This document shows positions 1 through 4,851 of a stretch of 7,042 nucleotides of DNA, one piece after another. The position numbers were made by a program, and so were the translations under genes. Source of the stretch: Candidatus Parcubacteria bacterium (GTDB lineage Bacteria > Patescibacteriota > Minisyncoccia > Minisyncoccales > Staskawiczbacteraceae); contig JAIFWS010000042.1 of assembly GCA_019658985.1 (NCBI GenBank), positions 1 to 7,042 on the forward strand, read 5' to 3'. Position 1 is the first letter of the stretch. Each line of letters begins with the position of its first letter. The notes beneath the pieces were generated by a model. The model saw only the letters and a list, made by a program, of their open reading frames with translations, had not been told where the DNA came from and searched no databases.

Positions 1-56
1 GGGCTAAGTCGTAACAAGGCACGGGTAGCGGAAGCTGCTCGTGGATCATTTTTTTA
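1..56 (+). rRNA. rrs: 16S rRNA, 3' end only (tail lacks anti-Shine-Dalgarno)
   Basis: This is the last part of a small-subunit rRNA gene; the rest lies upstream of the window. The universal AAGTCGTAACAAGG block is at 6-19. Helix 45 follows as a clean 10-bp stem (CACGGGTAGC at 20-29 with GCTGCTCGTG at 34-43) around a GGAA loop, the site that KsgA normally dimethylates, and then the conserved GGATCA at 43-48. The stem differs from common bacterial sequences yet pairs throughout, so it looks functional rather than decayed. Where most bacteria have CCUCCUUA, this gene reads TTTTTTTA (49-56). The end at 56 is set by analogy with E. coli and is approximate. No 23S or 5S gene follows in this window. 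Confidence 0.93.
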
Positions 57-68
57 AAAGAGTTGACT

Positions 69-118
69 CTGGTTGAAATATAAAATTTGTGTTTTAACCG
101 GATGCGTTTAGCGCGGTT
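69..118 (+). ncRNA. Possible first, weak RNA module just after 16S
   Basis: A 14-bp imperfect hairpin (69-82 with 88-101, loop AAATT) starts about 12 nt after the predicted 16S end. It contains several G.U pairs, including one right after two U-A pairs (G75.T95), as in the stronger modules downstream. Its 3' arm AACCG (96-100) could pair instead with CGGTT (114-118), again like the later modules. The stem is AT-rich and could equally be a 16S 3'-processing or spacer hairpin, so membership of the family is tentative. Confidence 0.35.
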
Positions 119-190
119 CGACAGAAAACCGGCTGTTCGGAACAACTTTAAGCAACTAATACCTTTACTTGAAAAGAAAAAAAGCCGCCA

Positions 191-337
191 AGCCGTTTGC
201 GCATTGAAAAGTGCATAAACGGCTGGGCGACTGGAAGTGCTGCCTGAGTATTGTTTTGTGGGACTCCCGCTACCACATCAATCCTCCAGGAGCATGAGAA
301 CGTTCCAGTCACCAGCACCTTTTATCGGTGCTTTTTT
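191..337 (+). ncRNA. Structured RNA module 1 (hairpin, long closing helix, terminator)
   Basis: H1 pairs 191-205 with 210-224 around a GAAA tetraloop. It contains a G.U wobble (G199.T216) and a C x A mismatch (C200/A215) right after a run of U-A pairs. A closing helix follows: 222-226 with 312-316 and 229-236 with 303-310. It encloses an inner hairpin whose ends TGTGG and CCACA sit near 258-277, and a CCTCC at 283-287. The closing helix shares bases with H1 (222-224) and with the terminator hairpin (314-316), so these helices exclude each other in part. No protein gene is visible. The RNA family is not one I recognise. Confidence 0.6.
314..337 (+). terminator. Rho-independent terminator of module 1
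   Basis: A six-bp stem, AGCACC (314-319) with GGTGCT (327-332), is followed by six T residues. Its 5' arm overlaps the 3' arm of the module's closing helix, so termination could depend on which helix forms. It lies within the 16S-tRNA spacer, so either it is bypassed by rRNA-type antitermination or the later modules need another promoter. Confidence 0.7.
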
Positions 338-348
338 GCTAAATGCAT

Positions 349-458
349 AGCCGTTTGCCTATTTGAAAAAATAGATAAACGGCTGGGCACAGTTGGGGGG
401 AAGGTTCTATGGCAGAACTGCCCAACTGTCCCAGCACTTTCTTATGTAAGTGTTTTTT
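349..458 (+). ncRNA. Structured RNA module 2
   Basis: H1 pairs 349-364 with 369-384 around a GAAA tetraloop. It shares the outer stem AGCCGTTT/AAACGGCT with module 1 but has a different distal stem, and keeps the same G.U wobble (G357.T376) and C x A mismatch (C358/A375). The closing helix is 15 bp: 382-387 with 430-435 and 389-397 with 421-429, with C388 bulged. It encloses a small hairpin (GTTCT 404-408 with AGAAC 414-418). A terminator follows immediately. No function is known to me. Confidence 0.6.
434..458 (+). terminator. Rho-independent terminator of module 2
   Basis: GCACTT (434-439) pairs with AAGTGT (448-453) across an 8-nt loop, followed by six T residues (453-458). It starts inside the last two bases of the closing helix of module 2, the same layout as in module 1. 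Confidence 0.65.
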
Positions 459-461
459 AGT

Positions 462-583
462 AACTGTCCGGTAAATTGCCCGTAATGTATTATGGATAAT
501 TTACCGGACAGTTGGATGTTTCTGGTGTGTTATTTCCTGAGCACATCAGAACTAGGGGCCCCAACTGTCCCGGTACCTTTTTT
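462..583 (+). ncRNA. Structured RNA module 3
   Basis: H1 pairs 462-485 with 490-513: 24 positions around a TGTA loop, interrupted only by the C479/A496 mismatch beside the wobble G478.T497. These are the same two irregularities, in the same place relative to a U-U step, as in modules 1 and 2. The 3' arm GGACAGTTGG (506-515) is fully complementary to a second downstream segment (561-570), giving a 10-bp alternative helix. An inner 10-bp hairpin (520-529 with 542-551) lies between. A six-T run (578-583) ends the module, but the hairpin before it is unclear. Confidence 0.6.
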
Positions 584-592
584 AAAAAATGA

Positions 593-716
593 ACTGTCCA
601 GCAAATTGTCTATTATAAGCTAGTGGATAATTTGCTGGACAGTCGATAGTGTTGCTCTGTGATCCTCCTAGCAGGCAGGCACAGGGGCAGTCAGCATTAT
701 TGATTGTTCAGCTTTT
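593..716 (+). ncRNA. Structured RNA module 4, abutting the tRNA gene
   Basis: H1 pairs 593-615 with 621-643, 23 of 23 positions counting G.U pairs, with the family wobble at G608.T628; here the neighbouring C x A is a normal T-A pair. Bases 634-651, which include the 3' arm of H1, can instead pair with 695-712 over 18 of 18 positions (four G.U). An inner 7-bp hairpin (655-661 with 680-686) carries ATCCTCCT in its loop, itself able to pair with AGGCAGG. Four T residues (713-716) separate the module from the tRNA acceptor stem, so RNase P cleavage would create its 3' end if the RNA is co-transcribed. Confidence 0.6.
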
Positions 717-786
717 ACGCGCGTAGCTTAATGCAAAGCTCCTGGGTGGCCCTGGGGAATTGCAGGTTCGAACCCTGCCGCGCGTA
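717..786 (+). tRNA. Divergent or decaying tRNA, identity unclear (GGC or UGG)
   Basis: The outer parts are a good tRNA: a 7-bp acceptor stem (717-723 with 779-785), discriminator A786, and a T arm (GCAGG 762-766, TTCGAAC, CCTGC 774-778). The D arm (726-729 with 736-739) has a loop of only 6 nt without the usual GG. The anticodon arm does not fit either register. With U33 at 747 the anticodon is GGC (Ala) but the stem has a G-G mismatch and the acceptor lacks the G3.U70 that alanyl-tRNA synthetase needs. With the better stem the anticodon is UGG (Pro), but U33 is lost and the stem has a T-T mismatch. CCA is not encoded. Similarity to the next tRNA in acceptor and T arms suggests an old duplicate. 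Confidence 0.5.
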
Positions 787-793
787 TTTCATG

Positions 794-865
794 GCTCGCG
801 TAGTTCAGTGGGAGAACATCTGGTTTCTAACCAGGGAGTCGCAGGTTCAAGTCCTGCCGCGAGCA
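794..865 (+). tRNA. tRNA-Arg (anticodon UCU)
   Basis: A complete cloverleaf: acceptor GCTCGCG (794-800) with CGCGAGC (858-864), D stem GTTC/GAAC with a GGG-containing loop, anticodon stem TCTGG/CCAGG around TTTCTAA (TCT at 826-828, reading AGA), a 5-nt variable loop, and T arm GCAGG/CCTGC with TTCAAGT. The discriminator is A865 and CCA is not encoded, unlike tRNA-Ala further on, so a CCA-adding enzyme is required. It lies 7 nt after the aberrant tRNA and just before a terminator. Confidence 0.93.
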
Positions 866-867
866 TT

Positions 868-902
868 GCCACTTTCCTCGGGGCGGGATCGTGGCTTTTT
901 TT
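868..902 (+). terminator. Rho-independent terminator after tRNA-Arg
   Basis: GCCAC (868-872) pairs with GTGGC (891-895), with a GC-rich interior and seven T residues (896-902). It closes the 16S-modules-tRNA stretch before the promoter of the next RNA unit. Confidence 0.7.
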
Positions 903-916
903 CATAAAGAAATTTC

Positions 917-944
917 TTGACAACACCTTTCTAACTGTTAGAAT
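917..944 (+). promoter_or_regulatory. Promoter of the free-standing ncRNA (module 5)
   Basis: A perfect -35 TTGACA (917-922) and a -10 TAGAAT (939-944) are separated by 16 bp, giving a start near 951. It lies directly behind the tRNA-Arg terminator and just before the long hairpin of module 5. Confidence 0.75.
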
Positions 945-950
945 AAAACC

Positions 951-1183
951 AGTATTTAATTGCACAGAAGATTGGATGTAAATGTTGCAAATAATCTTCT
1001 GTGCAATTGATGGATTTGAGGCAGTTGGCCTGGGGCTACAATGCCGCTAGCGAAAACGTTCTTGCTACGGATAGCGAGCCGCGTTACGTCGTGCTGCCAA
1101 ATATGGCGGCTCCCCTGGGTACCAAACCTCCAATTGCGCAGCTTTTGCATGCCGCCCCTTCGGGAAAAGCGGCTTTTCTTTTT
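951..1183 (+). ncRNA. Free-standing structured RNA, module 5 (about 233 nt)
   Basis: This unit has a strong promoter and its own terminator, with no convincing protein gene between them. H1 pairs 958-980 with 986-1008 and has the family wobble (G974.T992), here followed by two purine mismatches (975/991 and 976/990). Its 3' arm (999-1009) can instead pair with 1131-1141 over 11 bp, extended by 1012-1018 with 1123-1128. The interior holds two neat 7-bp hairpins: CTTGCTA/TAGCGAG with a CGGA loop (about 1059-1076) and GCTGCCA/TGGCGGC with an AATA loop (about 1093-1110). It does not match my recollection of 6S, SRP, tmRNA or RNase P RNA, so I treat it as an unrecognised ncRNA related to modules 1-4. 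Confidence 0.65.
1151..1183 (+). terminator. Terminator of the module 5 RNA
   Basis: GCCGC (1151-1155) pairs with GCGGC (1169-1173). Inside it is a small CC/GG stem with a UUCG tetraloop, and the hairpin is followed by TTTTCTTTTT. It separates the ncRNA from greA. Confidence 0.7.
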
Positions 1184-1186
1184 CCC

Positions 1187-1214
1187 TTGAATTTTTTGGT
1201 TTTTATAGTAGTAT
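1187..1214 (+). promoter_or_regulatory. Candidate greA promoter, compatible with a leaderless mRNA
   Basis: TTGAAT (1187-1192) and TAGTAT (1209-1214) are 16 bp apart, the spacing seen in the two strongest promoters of the window. The expected start (about 1221-1224) coincides with the greA ATG at 1224, which would leave an mRNA with almost no leader. TATAAA (1212-1217) is an alternative -10 with the same consequence. Confidence 0.5.
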
Positions 1215-1223
1215 AAACCCAAT

Positions 1224-1676
1224 ATGGCACAGTATTTTACCAAAGAAGGTTTGCAAAAATTGAAGGATGAACTTCATGAATTGAAAACGGTAAAAATACC
1301 GGAGAATATCGCGTTGATAAAATACGCCGCCGCGGAAGGGGATTTGAAGGAAAACGCCGGATACCACGACGCCCGGGAGCGTAAGTCCTGGTTGTTGGGC
1401 AGGGTTGAGGAATTGGAAAACGCCATCAATGACGCCGTTATTATTGAAAATGAAGATTTGACCAAGGTGCACATCGGTTGCAAAGCCACTATTTTAATGG
1501 ATGGCAAAGAAGAAGTATATGAGATCGTGGCGCCCGGTGAAGCGGACATTTTGAAAAATAAAATGTCCTACCAGTCGCCGTTGGGACAGCAATTGATGGG
1601 TAAGCGCGCCGGCGACGAATTTAATTTCGAAATCCGGGACAAAAAGATCAAGGTGAAAGTGGTGAGAATAAGTTAA
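1224..1676 (+). CDS. greA: Transcription elongation factor GreA
   Basis: A 150-aa GreA, slightly shorter than the usual ~158. GreA enters the secondary channel of RNA polymerase and stimulates cleavage of backtracked transcripts. The N-terminal coiled coil spans about residues 1-75 and carries the tip motif GDLKENAGYH (39-48). D40 and E43 correspond to the acidic pair that coordinates catalytic Mg in E. coli GreA (D41, E44). The C-terminal FKBP-like domain (about 80-150) shows the family signature SPLGQQLMGKRAGDEF (118-133). The ATG at 1224 is chosen because the protein then starts at the typical GreA N terminus (residues then T-x-E-G at 6-9). No Shine-Dalgarno is present and the ATG sits about 7-10 nt after a -10 element, so it may be translated as a leaderless message. 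It is followed by an AT-rich inverted repeat. Confidence 0.95.
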   Translation: MAQYFTKEGLQKLKDELHELKTVKIPENIALIKYAAAEGDLKENAGYHDARERKSWLLGRVEELENAINDAVIIENEDLTKVHIGCKATILMDGKEEVYEIVAPGEADILKNKMSYQSPLGQQLMGKRAGDEFNFEIRDKKIKVKVVRIS

Positions 1677-1770
1677 AATTCAAAATTACAATTCAAAATG
1701 CAAAAGTTACGATTGGCAAATTTTAAATTTTTATTTGAAATTTTGCATTTTGAATTTTGCATTTTGAATT
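1677..1770 (+). repeat. AT-rich inverted repeat between greA and tRNA-Ala
   Basis: Two arms of about 29-30 bp (1677-1705 and 1741-1770) are near-perfect reverse complements and are built from short iterations of ATTTTGCATTTTGAATT-like sequence. The first arm starts one base after the greA stop codon. It could form a large AT hairpin that ends greA transcripts, but it looks more like a dispersed intergenic repeat. I see no gene in it. Confidence 0.75.
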
Positions 1771-1775
1771 AAAAT

Positions 1776-1849
1776 GGGCCCTTAGTATATCGGTAATACA
1801 CCTCATTTGCAATGAGGAGTGGCGGGTTCGATTCCCGCAGGGTCCACCA
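1776..1849 (+). tRNA. tRNA-Ala (anticodon UGC)
   Basis: A complete cloverleaf: acceptor GGGCCCT (1776-1782) with AGGGTCC (1839-1845), which contains the G3.U70 pair that defines alanine identity. D stem is GTAT/ATAC with GG in the loop, anticodon stem CCTCA/TGAGG around TTTGCAA (TGC at 1808-1810), a 4-nt variable loop, and T arm GCGGG/CCCGC. A73 is followed by an encoded CCA (1847-1849), unlike the tRNA-Arg of this window. Pyruvate kinase starts 42 nt downstream and may share its transcript. Confidence 0.95.
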
Positions 1850-1891
1850 AAATTATGTAAAGTACGGATATTTCAATTAAAACTATCAACT

Positions 1892-2911
1892 ATGAATCCA
1901 AAAATTGTAGCCAATGTTGGCAGGAGATCCGGGGATTATGAAATCCTCAAAAAAATGGCGCTGGCCGGTATGGAAACCGCCAGGTTGAATTTTGCGCACG
2001 CTTCAAACGAACAGCTTATCGAGCTGAAGGAAAACTTGAAGAAGGTAGAAGCTGAGACGGGGATTAAGGTAAAAGTATTCCAGGATTTGTGCGGTCCGAG
2101 GATCCGCGTAGGAGTTTTGCCCGAAGAGATCCACATGAACGAAGGCGAGGAATACACTTTTTCTTTTGATAAATGTAAAGCAGACGATAAGACCTGCATT
2201 CCGATTGATACTGAAAGCATTATTAAGGATGTGAAAGTCGGGGATCCGTTTTATTTAGTAAACGGCGCCATTGAGCTAACGATTACCAAGGTTGCCGCTG
2301 GGAAAATCTACGCAGCCGTCAAGCGCGGCGGATTGCTCAGTAGTAAAAAAGGCATCAATTTGCCGAAAACCAATTTAGCAGGTGGGGGACTCACTGCGAA
2401 GGATGAGAAAGATGCCGCTTATGGTGCTTCGGTTGGAGTTGATTATATGGGATTATCATTCGTGCAAAGCGAAGAAGATATTAAAAAATTACGGAAAATC
2501 ATCGGACCGAATATTCCGATTATCGCTAAAATCGAGCGGGGGACTGCCATGGATTCAATTGATAAAATTATTCGTGAATCTGACGGCATTATGATCGCCC
2601 GCGGGGACTTGGGCATTGAAATGCCACTGGAAGAACTGCCGATTTTACAAAAAGAACTGATTCGCCAAGCCCATTGGCACAAAAAATCAGCCATGGTGGC
2701 CACTCAAATGATGCTTTCAATGGTGGAAAAATCCCATCCAACCTATGCCGAGGTTACCGATGTGGCCAACGCGGTATTTGACGGGGCTGATACACTCATG
2801 CTTTCTGATGAAACTGCCGTCGGAAAATATCCGGTAGAATGCGTGACGATCATGAAAAAGATTATTGACCGGGCTGACCAATATCTTAACAAAACCAACT
2901 ACTGGGTTTAA
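1892..2911 (+). CDS. pyk: Pyruvate kinase, short form without C-terminal domain
   Basis: Transfers phosphate from phosphoenolpyruvate to ADP, the last ATP-yielding step of glycolysis. The 339-aa product begins with PKIVANVG (3-10) and has the barrel residues R31 and N33 (ARLNFAHA), the B domain (about 75-165, ending KKGINLPKT), the catalytic lysine K213 and metal ligand E215 (IAKIE), D239 (ARGDLGIE), T271 (ATQM) and the block AEVTDVANAVFDGAD (286-300). It stops after the barrel, whereas most enzymes are ~470 aa with a C-terminal regulatory domain. The usual DTKGPEIRTG loop reads DLCGPRIRVG (65-74), suggesting K+ independence, and the K+-ligand serine is A35. The ATG at 1892 is preferred because an upstream extension in the same frame would run through tRNA-Ala. 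No Shine-Dalgarno is seen. It is first in a tight four-gene cluster. Confidence 0.93.
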   Translation: MNPKIVANVGRRSGDYEILKKMALAGMETARLNFAHASNEQLIELKENLKKVEAETGIKVKVFQDLCGPRIRVGVLPEEIHMNEGEEYTFSFDKCKADDKTCIPIDTESIIKDVKVGDPFYLVNGAIELTITKVAAGKIYAAVKRGGLLSSKKGINLPKTNLAGGGLTAKDEKDAAYGASVGVDYMGLSFVQSEEDIKKLRKIIGPNIPIIAKIERGTAMDSIDKIIRESDGIMIARGDLGIEMPLEELPILQKELIRQAHWHKKSAMVATQMMLSMVEKSHPTYAEVTDVANAVFDGADTLMLSDETAVGKYPVECVTIMKKIIDRADQYLNKTNYWV

Positions 2912-2928
2912 TATCCCAAAGTTAATAT

Positions 2929-3351
2929 ATGATCTCCTTATTCGTACTTCTGGTATATATGGTTTCCCTTCTGGGAGCGGTCTATATTCCGGATGTTTTC
3001 ATTCCATCGTTCTTAAATTACCTGCGCCACAAACGGCCTAACGTAAAAGAATACGCCCATAAATACAAAGAGCAGGACTTGCGGATTTACACCAAGTGGC
3101 TCGGGGATTCAGAGCGGTTATTATTCTGGATGCTGGCCATGTTCGGATCGTACGAAGGCCTCGTTACTTTTTTTATATTCTGGACGAGCTTGAAAGTAGC
3201 TACCAATTACCAGCTTTTCTTGGGAATTAAAAAAGAAGAGCGGCACCTGGGCCGCGCGCTGTTCCATATTTCTTTAATTGGAAACATCGCATCGCTGGTG
3301 TCGGTAATGGTGGTTGTCTTTATTACAAAGTACGTCTTAAAAGTAATATAA
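2929..3351 (+). CDS. Small membrane protein of unknown function
   Basis: A 140-aa protein that I do not recognise. It has three likely membrane segments: about residues 2-21, 63-90 and 110-137. Between the first and second lies a charged stretch of about 35 residues rich in Lys, Arg and Tyr (from RHKRPNV to KWLGDSE). The short loop between the last two is also basic and acidic (GIKKEERHLGR). It follows pyk by 17 nt and its stop is one base before the next start, so it should be co-transcribed with its neighbours and probably belongs in the inner membrane. Its upstream sequence is AT-rich with no Shine-Dalgarno. No function can be inferred from the sequence alone. Confidence 0.85.
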   Translation: MISLFVLLVYMVSLLGAVYIPDVFIPSFLNYLRHKRPNVKEYAHKYKEQDLRIYTKWLGDSERLLFWMLAMFGSYEGLVTFFIFWTSLKVATNYQLFLGIKKEERHLGRALFHISLIGNIASLVSVMVVVFITKYVLKVI

Positions 3352-3352
3352 T

Positions 3353-3814
3353 ATGTCAGAGCAACTTAGAGAACCAGAAGAGATGAAGATACCAGACGAG
3401 AGTTTGCGGCTTATGGAAAACATGGAGCTCGCCCAAGAAGTTGAGAAGGAATATATTCCCAGTCAAGAAGACATATTGGCTGCAGTTGAGAGTTGTATAG
3501 AAGGGCACGCCGAATCCGAGCGGGTAGAATATGACATCGTCTCCGAATCATCAGATAAAAAAGGCATATATCGGATGGTGGTTATTTACCGGAGAAAGAA
3601 TGGACAAGTAGTCGCATATTTATATACCAGGCGGGGGTATTTTGATGGAGGCACTCAATCATCTTCGGAAACCGATATCTATGAAACCGTCTATACTCAG
3701 GATGGTTATAAAAAGGATGCCAAAGACCGCGATTTTGATGATATCGATATGTATCCAGATAATGTTTACCGGCTTAGGGGCGGAGAATTAGAAAAATTAT
3801 CAAAAGAAGTATGA
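3353..3814 (+). CDS. Acidic hypothetical protein
   Basis: A 153-aa soluble, strongly acidic protein not recognised as a known family. The N-terminal third (1-50) is Glu-rich and probably helical. Residues 55-125 alternate charged and hydrophobic positions as in beta-strands (RMVVIYRRKNGQVVAYLYTR), with a YFDGGTQSSSETD stretch, and the C terminus is again Asp/Glu-rich. The start is one base after the preceding stop, and its TGA overlaps the ychF start (ATGA), so the three genes are likely translationally linked. There is no Shine-Dalgarno before its ATG. Its TGA stop is evidence that TGA is not a sense codon here. Confidence 0.85.
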   Translation: MSEQLREPEEMKIPDESLRLMENMELAQEVEKEYIPSQEDILAAVESCIEGHAESERVEYDIVSESSDKKGIYRMVVIYRRKNGQVVAYLYTRRGYFDGGTQSSSETDIYETVYTQDGYKKDAKDRDFDDIDMYPDNVYRLRGGELEKLSKEV

Positions 3815-4851
3815 GTTTAAGTATCGGAATTGTGGGGCTCCCGAATGTCGGCAAGTCCACACTCTTTAAAACATTAACAAAAAAGCAGGTGCTGATAGCC
3901 AACTATCCATTTGCTACGATCGACCCCAATGTCGGGGTCGTTTTGGTTCCCGATGAGCGTATTGATAAGTTGGCTGAGTTTTCAAAGTCTGCTAAAAAGA
4001 TTTATGCCACGGTGGATTTCGTGGACATTGCCGGTTTGGTAAAAGGTGCCAGCGAGGGTGAGGGCTTGGGAAATAAATTCCTGGCCAATATCCGGGAGAC
4101 CGATGCGATTGTGTATGTGCTCCGCGCATTCCATAATGCCGATATCATTAATACCCAAACAGAAGTAAATCCGCTGGCCGATAAGGAAATTTTGGATGTG
4201 GAATTAATTTTGAAAGATTTGGAGACGGTTAACAAACGTTTTGACGGATTGGCGGGGGATGTGCGCGCCGGGAAAAAAGACGCGGTCAAAGAAAGCGCCG
4301 TTTTGGCCAAGGCCAAAGAATTATTAACCCAACAGAAAATATTGGTTGATCAGGCTTGGACCGATGACGAAACTGAAATTTTAAAAACCTATCAGTTATT
4401 AACTTTTAAGCCAAGATTATATCTACTCAACGGAAAACCAGAAGAAATGAAGGTTGAGCTGCCAAATTCCCTGGTGATGGATATTGCTACTGAGGCTGAT
4501 ACTGATGGTCTGTCCGCACAAGAACGTAAAGAACTTGGCTTACCGGAACTATCCGGATTGGATATACTTATTAAAAAATCGTACGAACTCTTGGGACTGC
4601 AAACTTTTTTAACCACCGGCGAAACTGAAACCCGCGCCTGGACCATTCATAAAGGAGATAAAGCTCCGCAGGCCGCCGGTGTGATCCACTCTGACTTTGA
4701 ACAAAAATTCGTCAAAGCCGAAGTCGTATTTTGGGAGGAATTACTGAAGGCCGGAAGCTACGCGAAAGCCCGCGAGACCGGAAAAATCCGAACAGAAGGA
4801 AAAGAGTATGTCGTCAAGGACGGGGACGTGATTGAATTCAAGCACGGATAA
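3811..4851 (+). CDS. ychF: Ribosome-associated P-loop ATPase YchF (OLA1 family)
   Basis: A 346-aa YchF (usually ~363), a translation-factor-class P-loop protein that binds ribosomes and prefers ATP to GTP. Seen in order: G1 GLPNVGKST (9-17), NYPFATIDPN (31-40), G3 DIAGLVKGASEGEGLGNKF (72-90), a helical insertion (about 125-195), the G4 region (206-213), and the C-terminal TGS domain (about 263-346) with RAWTIHKGDKAPQAAGVIHS and a final DGDVIEF. The G4 motif, normally NxxE, reads NGKPEE, so the base-selecting residue may be displaced. Its start overlaps the previous gene by 4 bp. Only a weak purine run precedes it, so re-initiation by ribosomes leaving the upstream gene is plausible. It ends the + strand cluster, against a terminator for the opposite strand. 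Confidence 0.95.
   Translation: MSLSIGIVGLPNVGKSTLFKTLTKKQVLIANYPFATIDPNVGVVLVPDERIDKLAEFSKSAKKIYATVDFVDIAGLVKGASEGEGLGNKFLANIRETDAIVYVLRAFHNADIINTQTEVNPLADKEILDVELILKDLETVNKRFDGLAGDVRAGKKDAVKESAVLAKAKELLTQQKILVDQAWTDDETEILKTYQLLTFKPRLYLLNGKPEEMKVELPNSLVMDIATEADTDGLSAQERKELGLPELSGLDILIKKSYELLGLQTFLTTGETETRAWTIHKGDKAPQAAGVIHSDFEQKFVKAEVVFWEELLKAGSYAKARETGKIRTEGKEYVVKDGDVIEFKHG

Noticed and set aside
150..162. Shared AACTAATACC at 153-162 and 7011-7020 as a possible direct repeat or target duplication
   Set aside because: Ten bases of AT-rich identity 6.9 kb apart is weak, and no element boundaries accompany it.
251..460. 69-codon + strand frame within modules 1 and 2
   Set aside because: It runs through the module 1 terminator and two RNA hairpins and gives a composition without recognisable protein features.
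191..716. Integron attC sites or insertion-sequence ends as an explanation of the imperfect hairpins
   Set aside because: The hairpins lack the attC core motifs, no integrase or transposase is present, and terminators plus closing helices point to RNA.
956..1243. Reading frames on both strands across the module 5 ncRNA
   Set aside because: They cross the promoter or terminator of the RNA unit, overlap the greA start, and show no protein-like features; the RNA structure explains the sequence better.
1757..1891. Extension of pyruvate kinase 45 codons upstream in the same frame
   Set aside because: It would translate the AT repeat end and the whole tRNA-Ala; the family's N terminus begins at the ATG at 1892.
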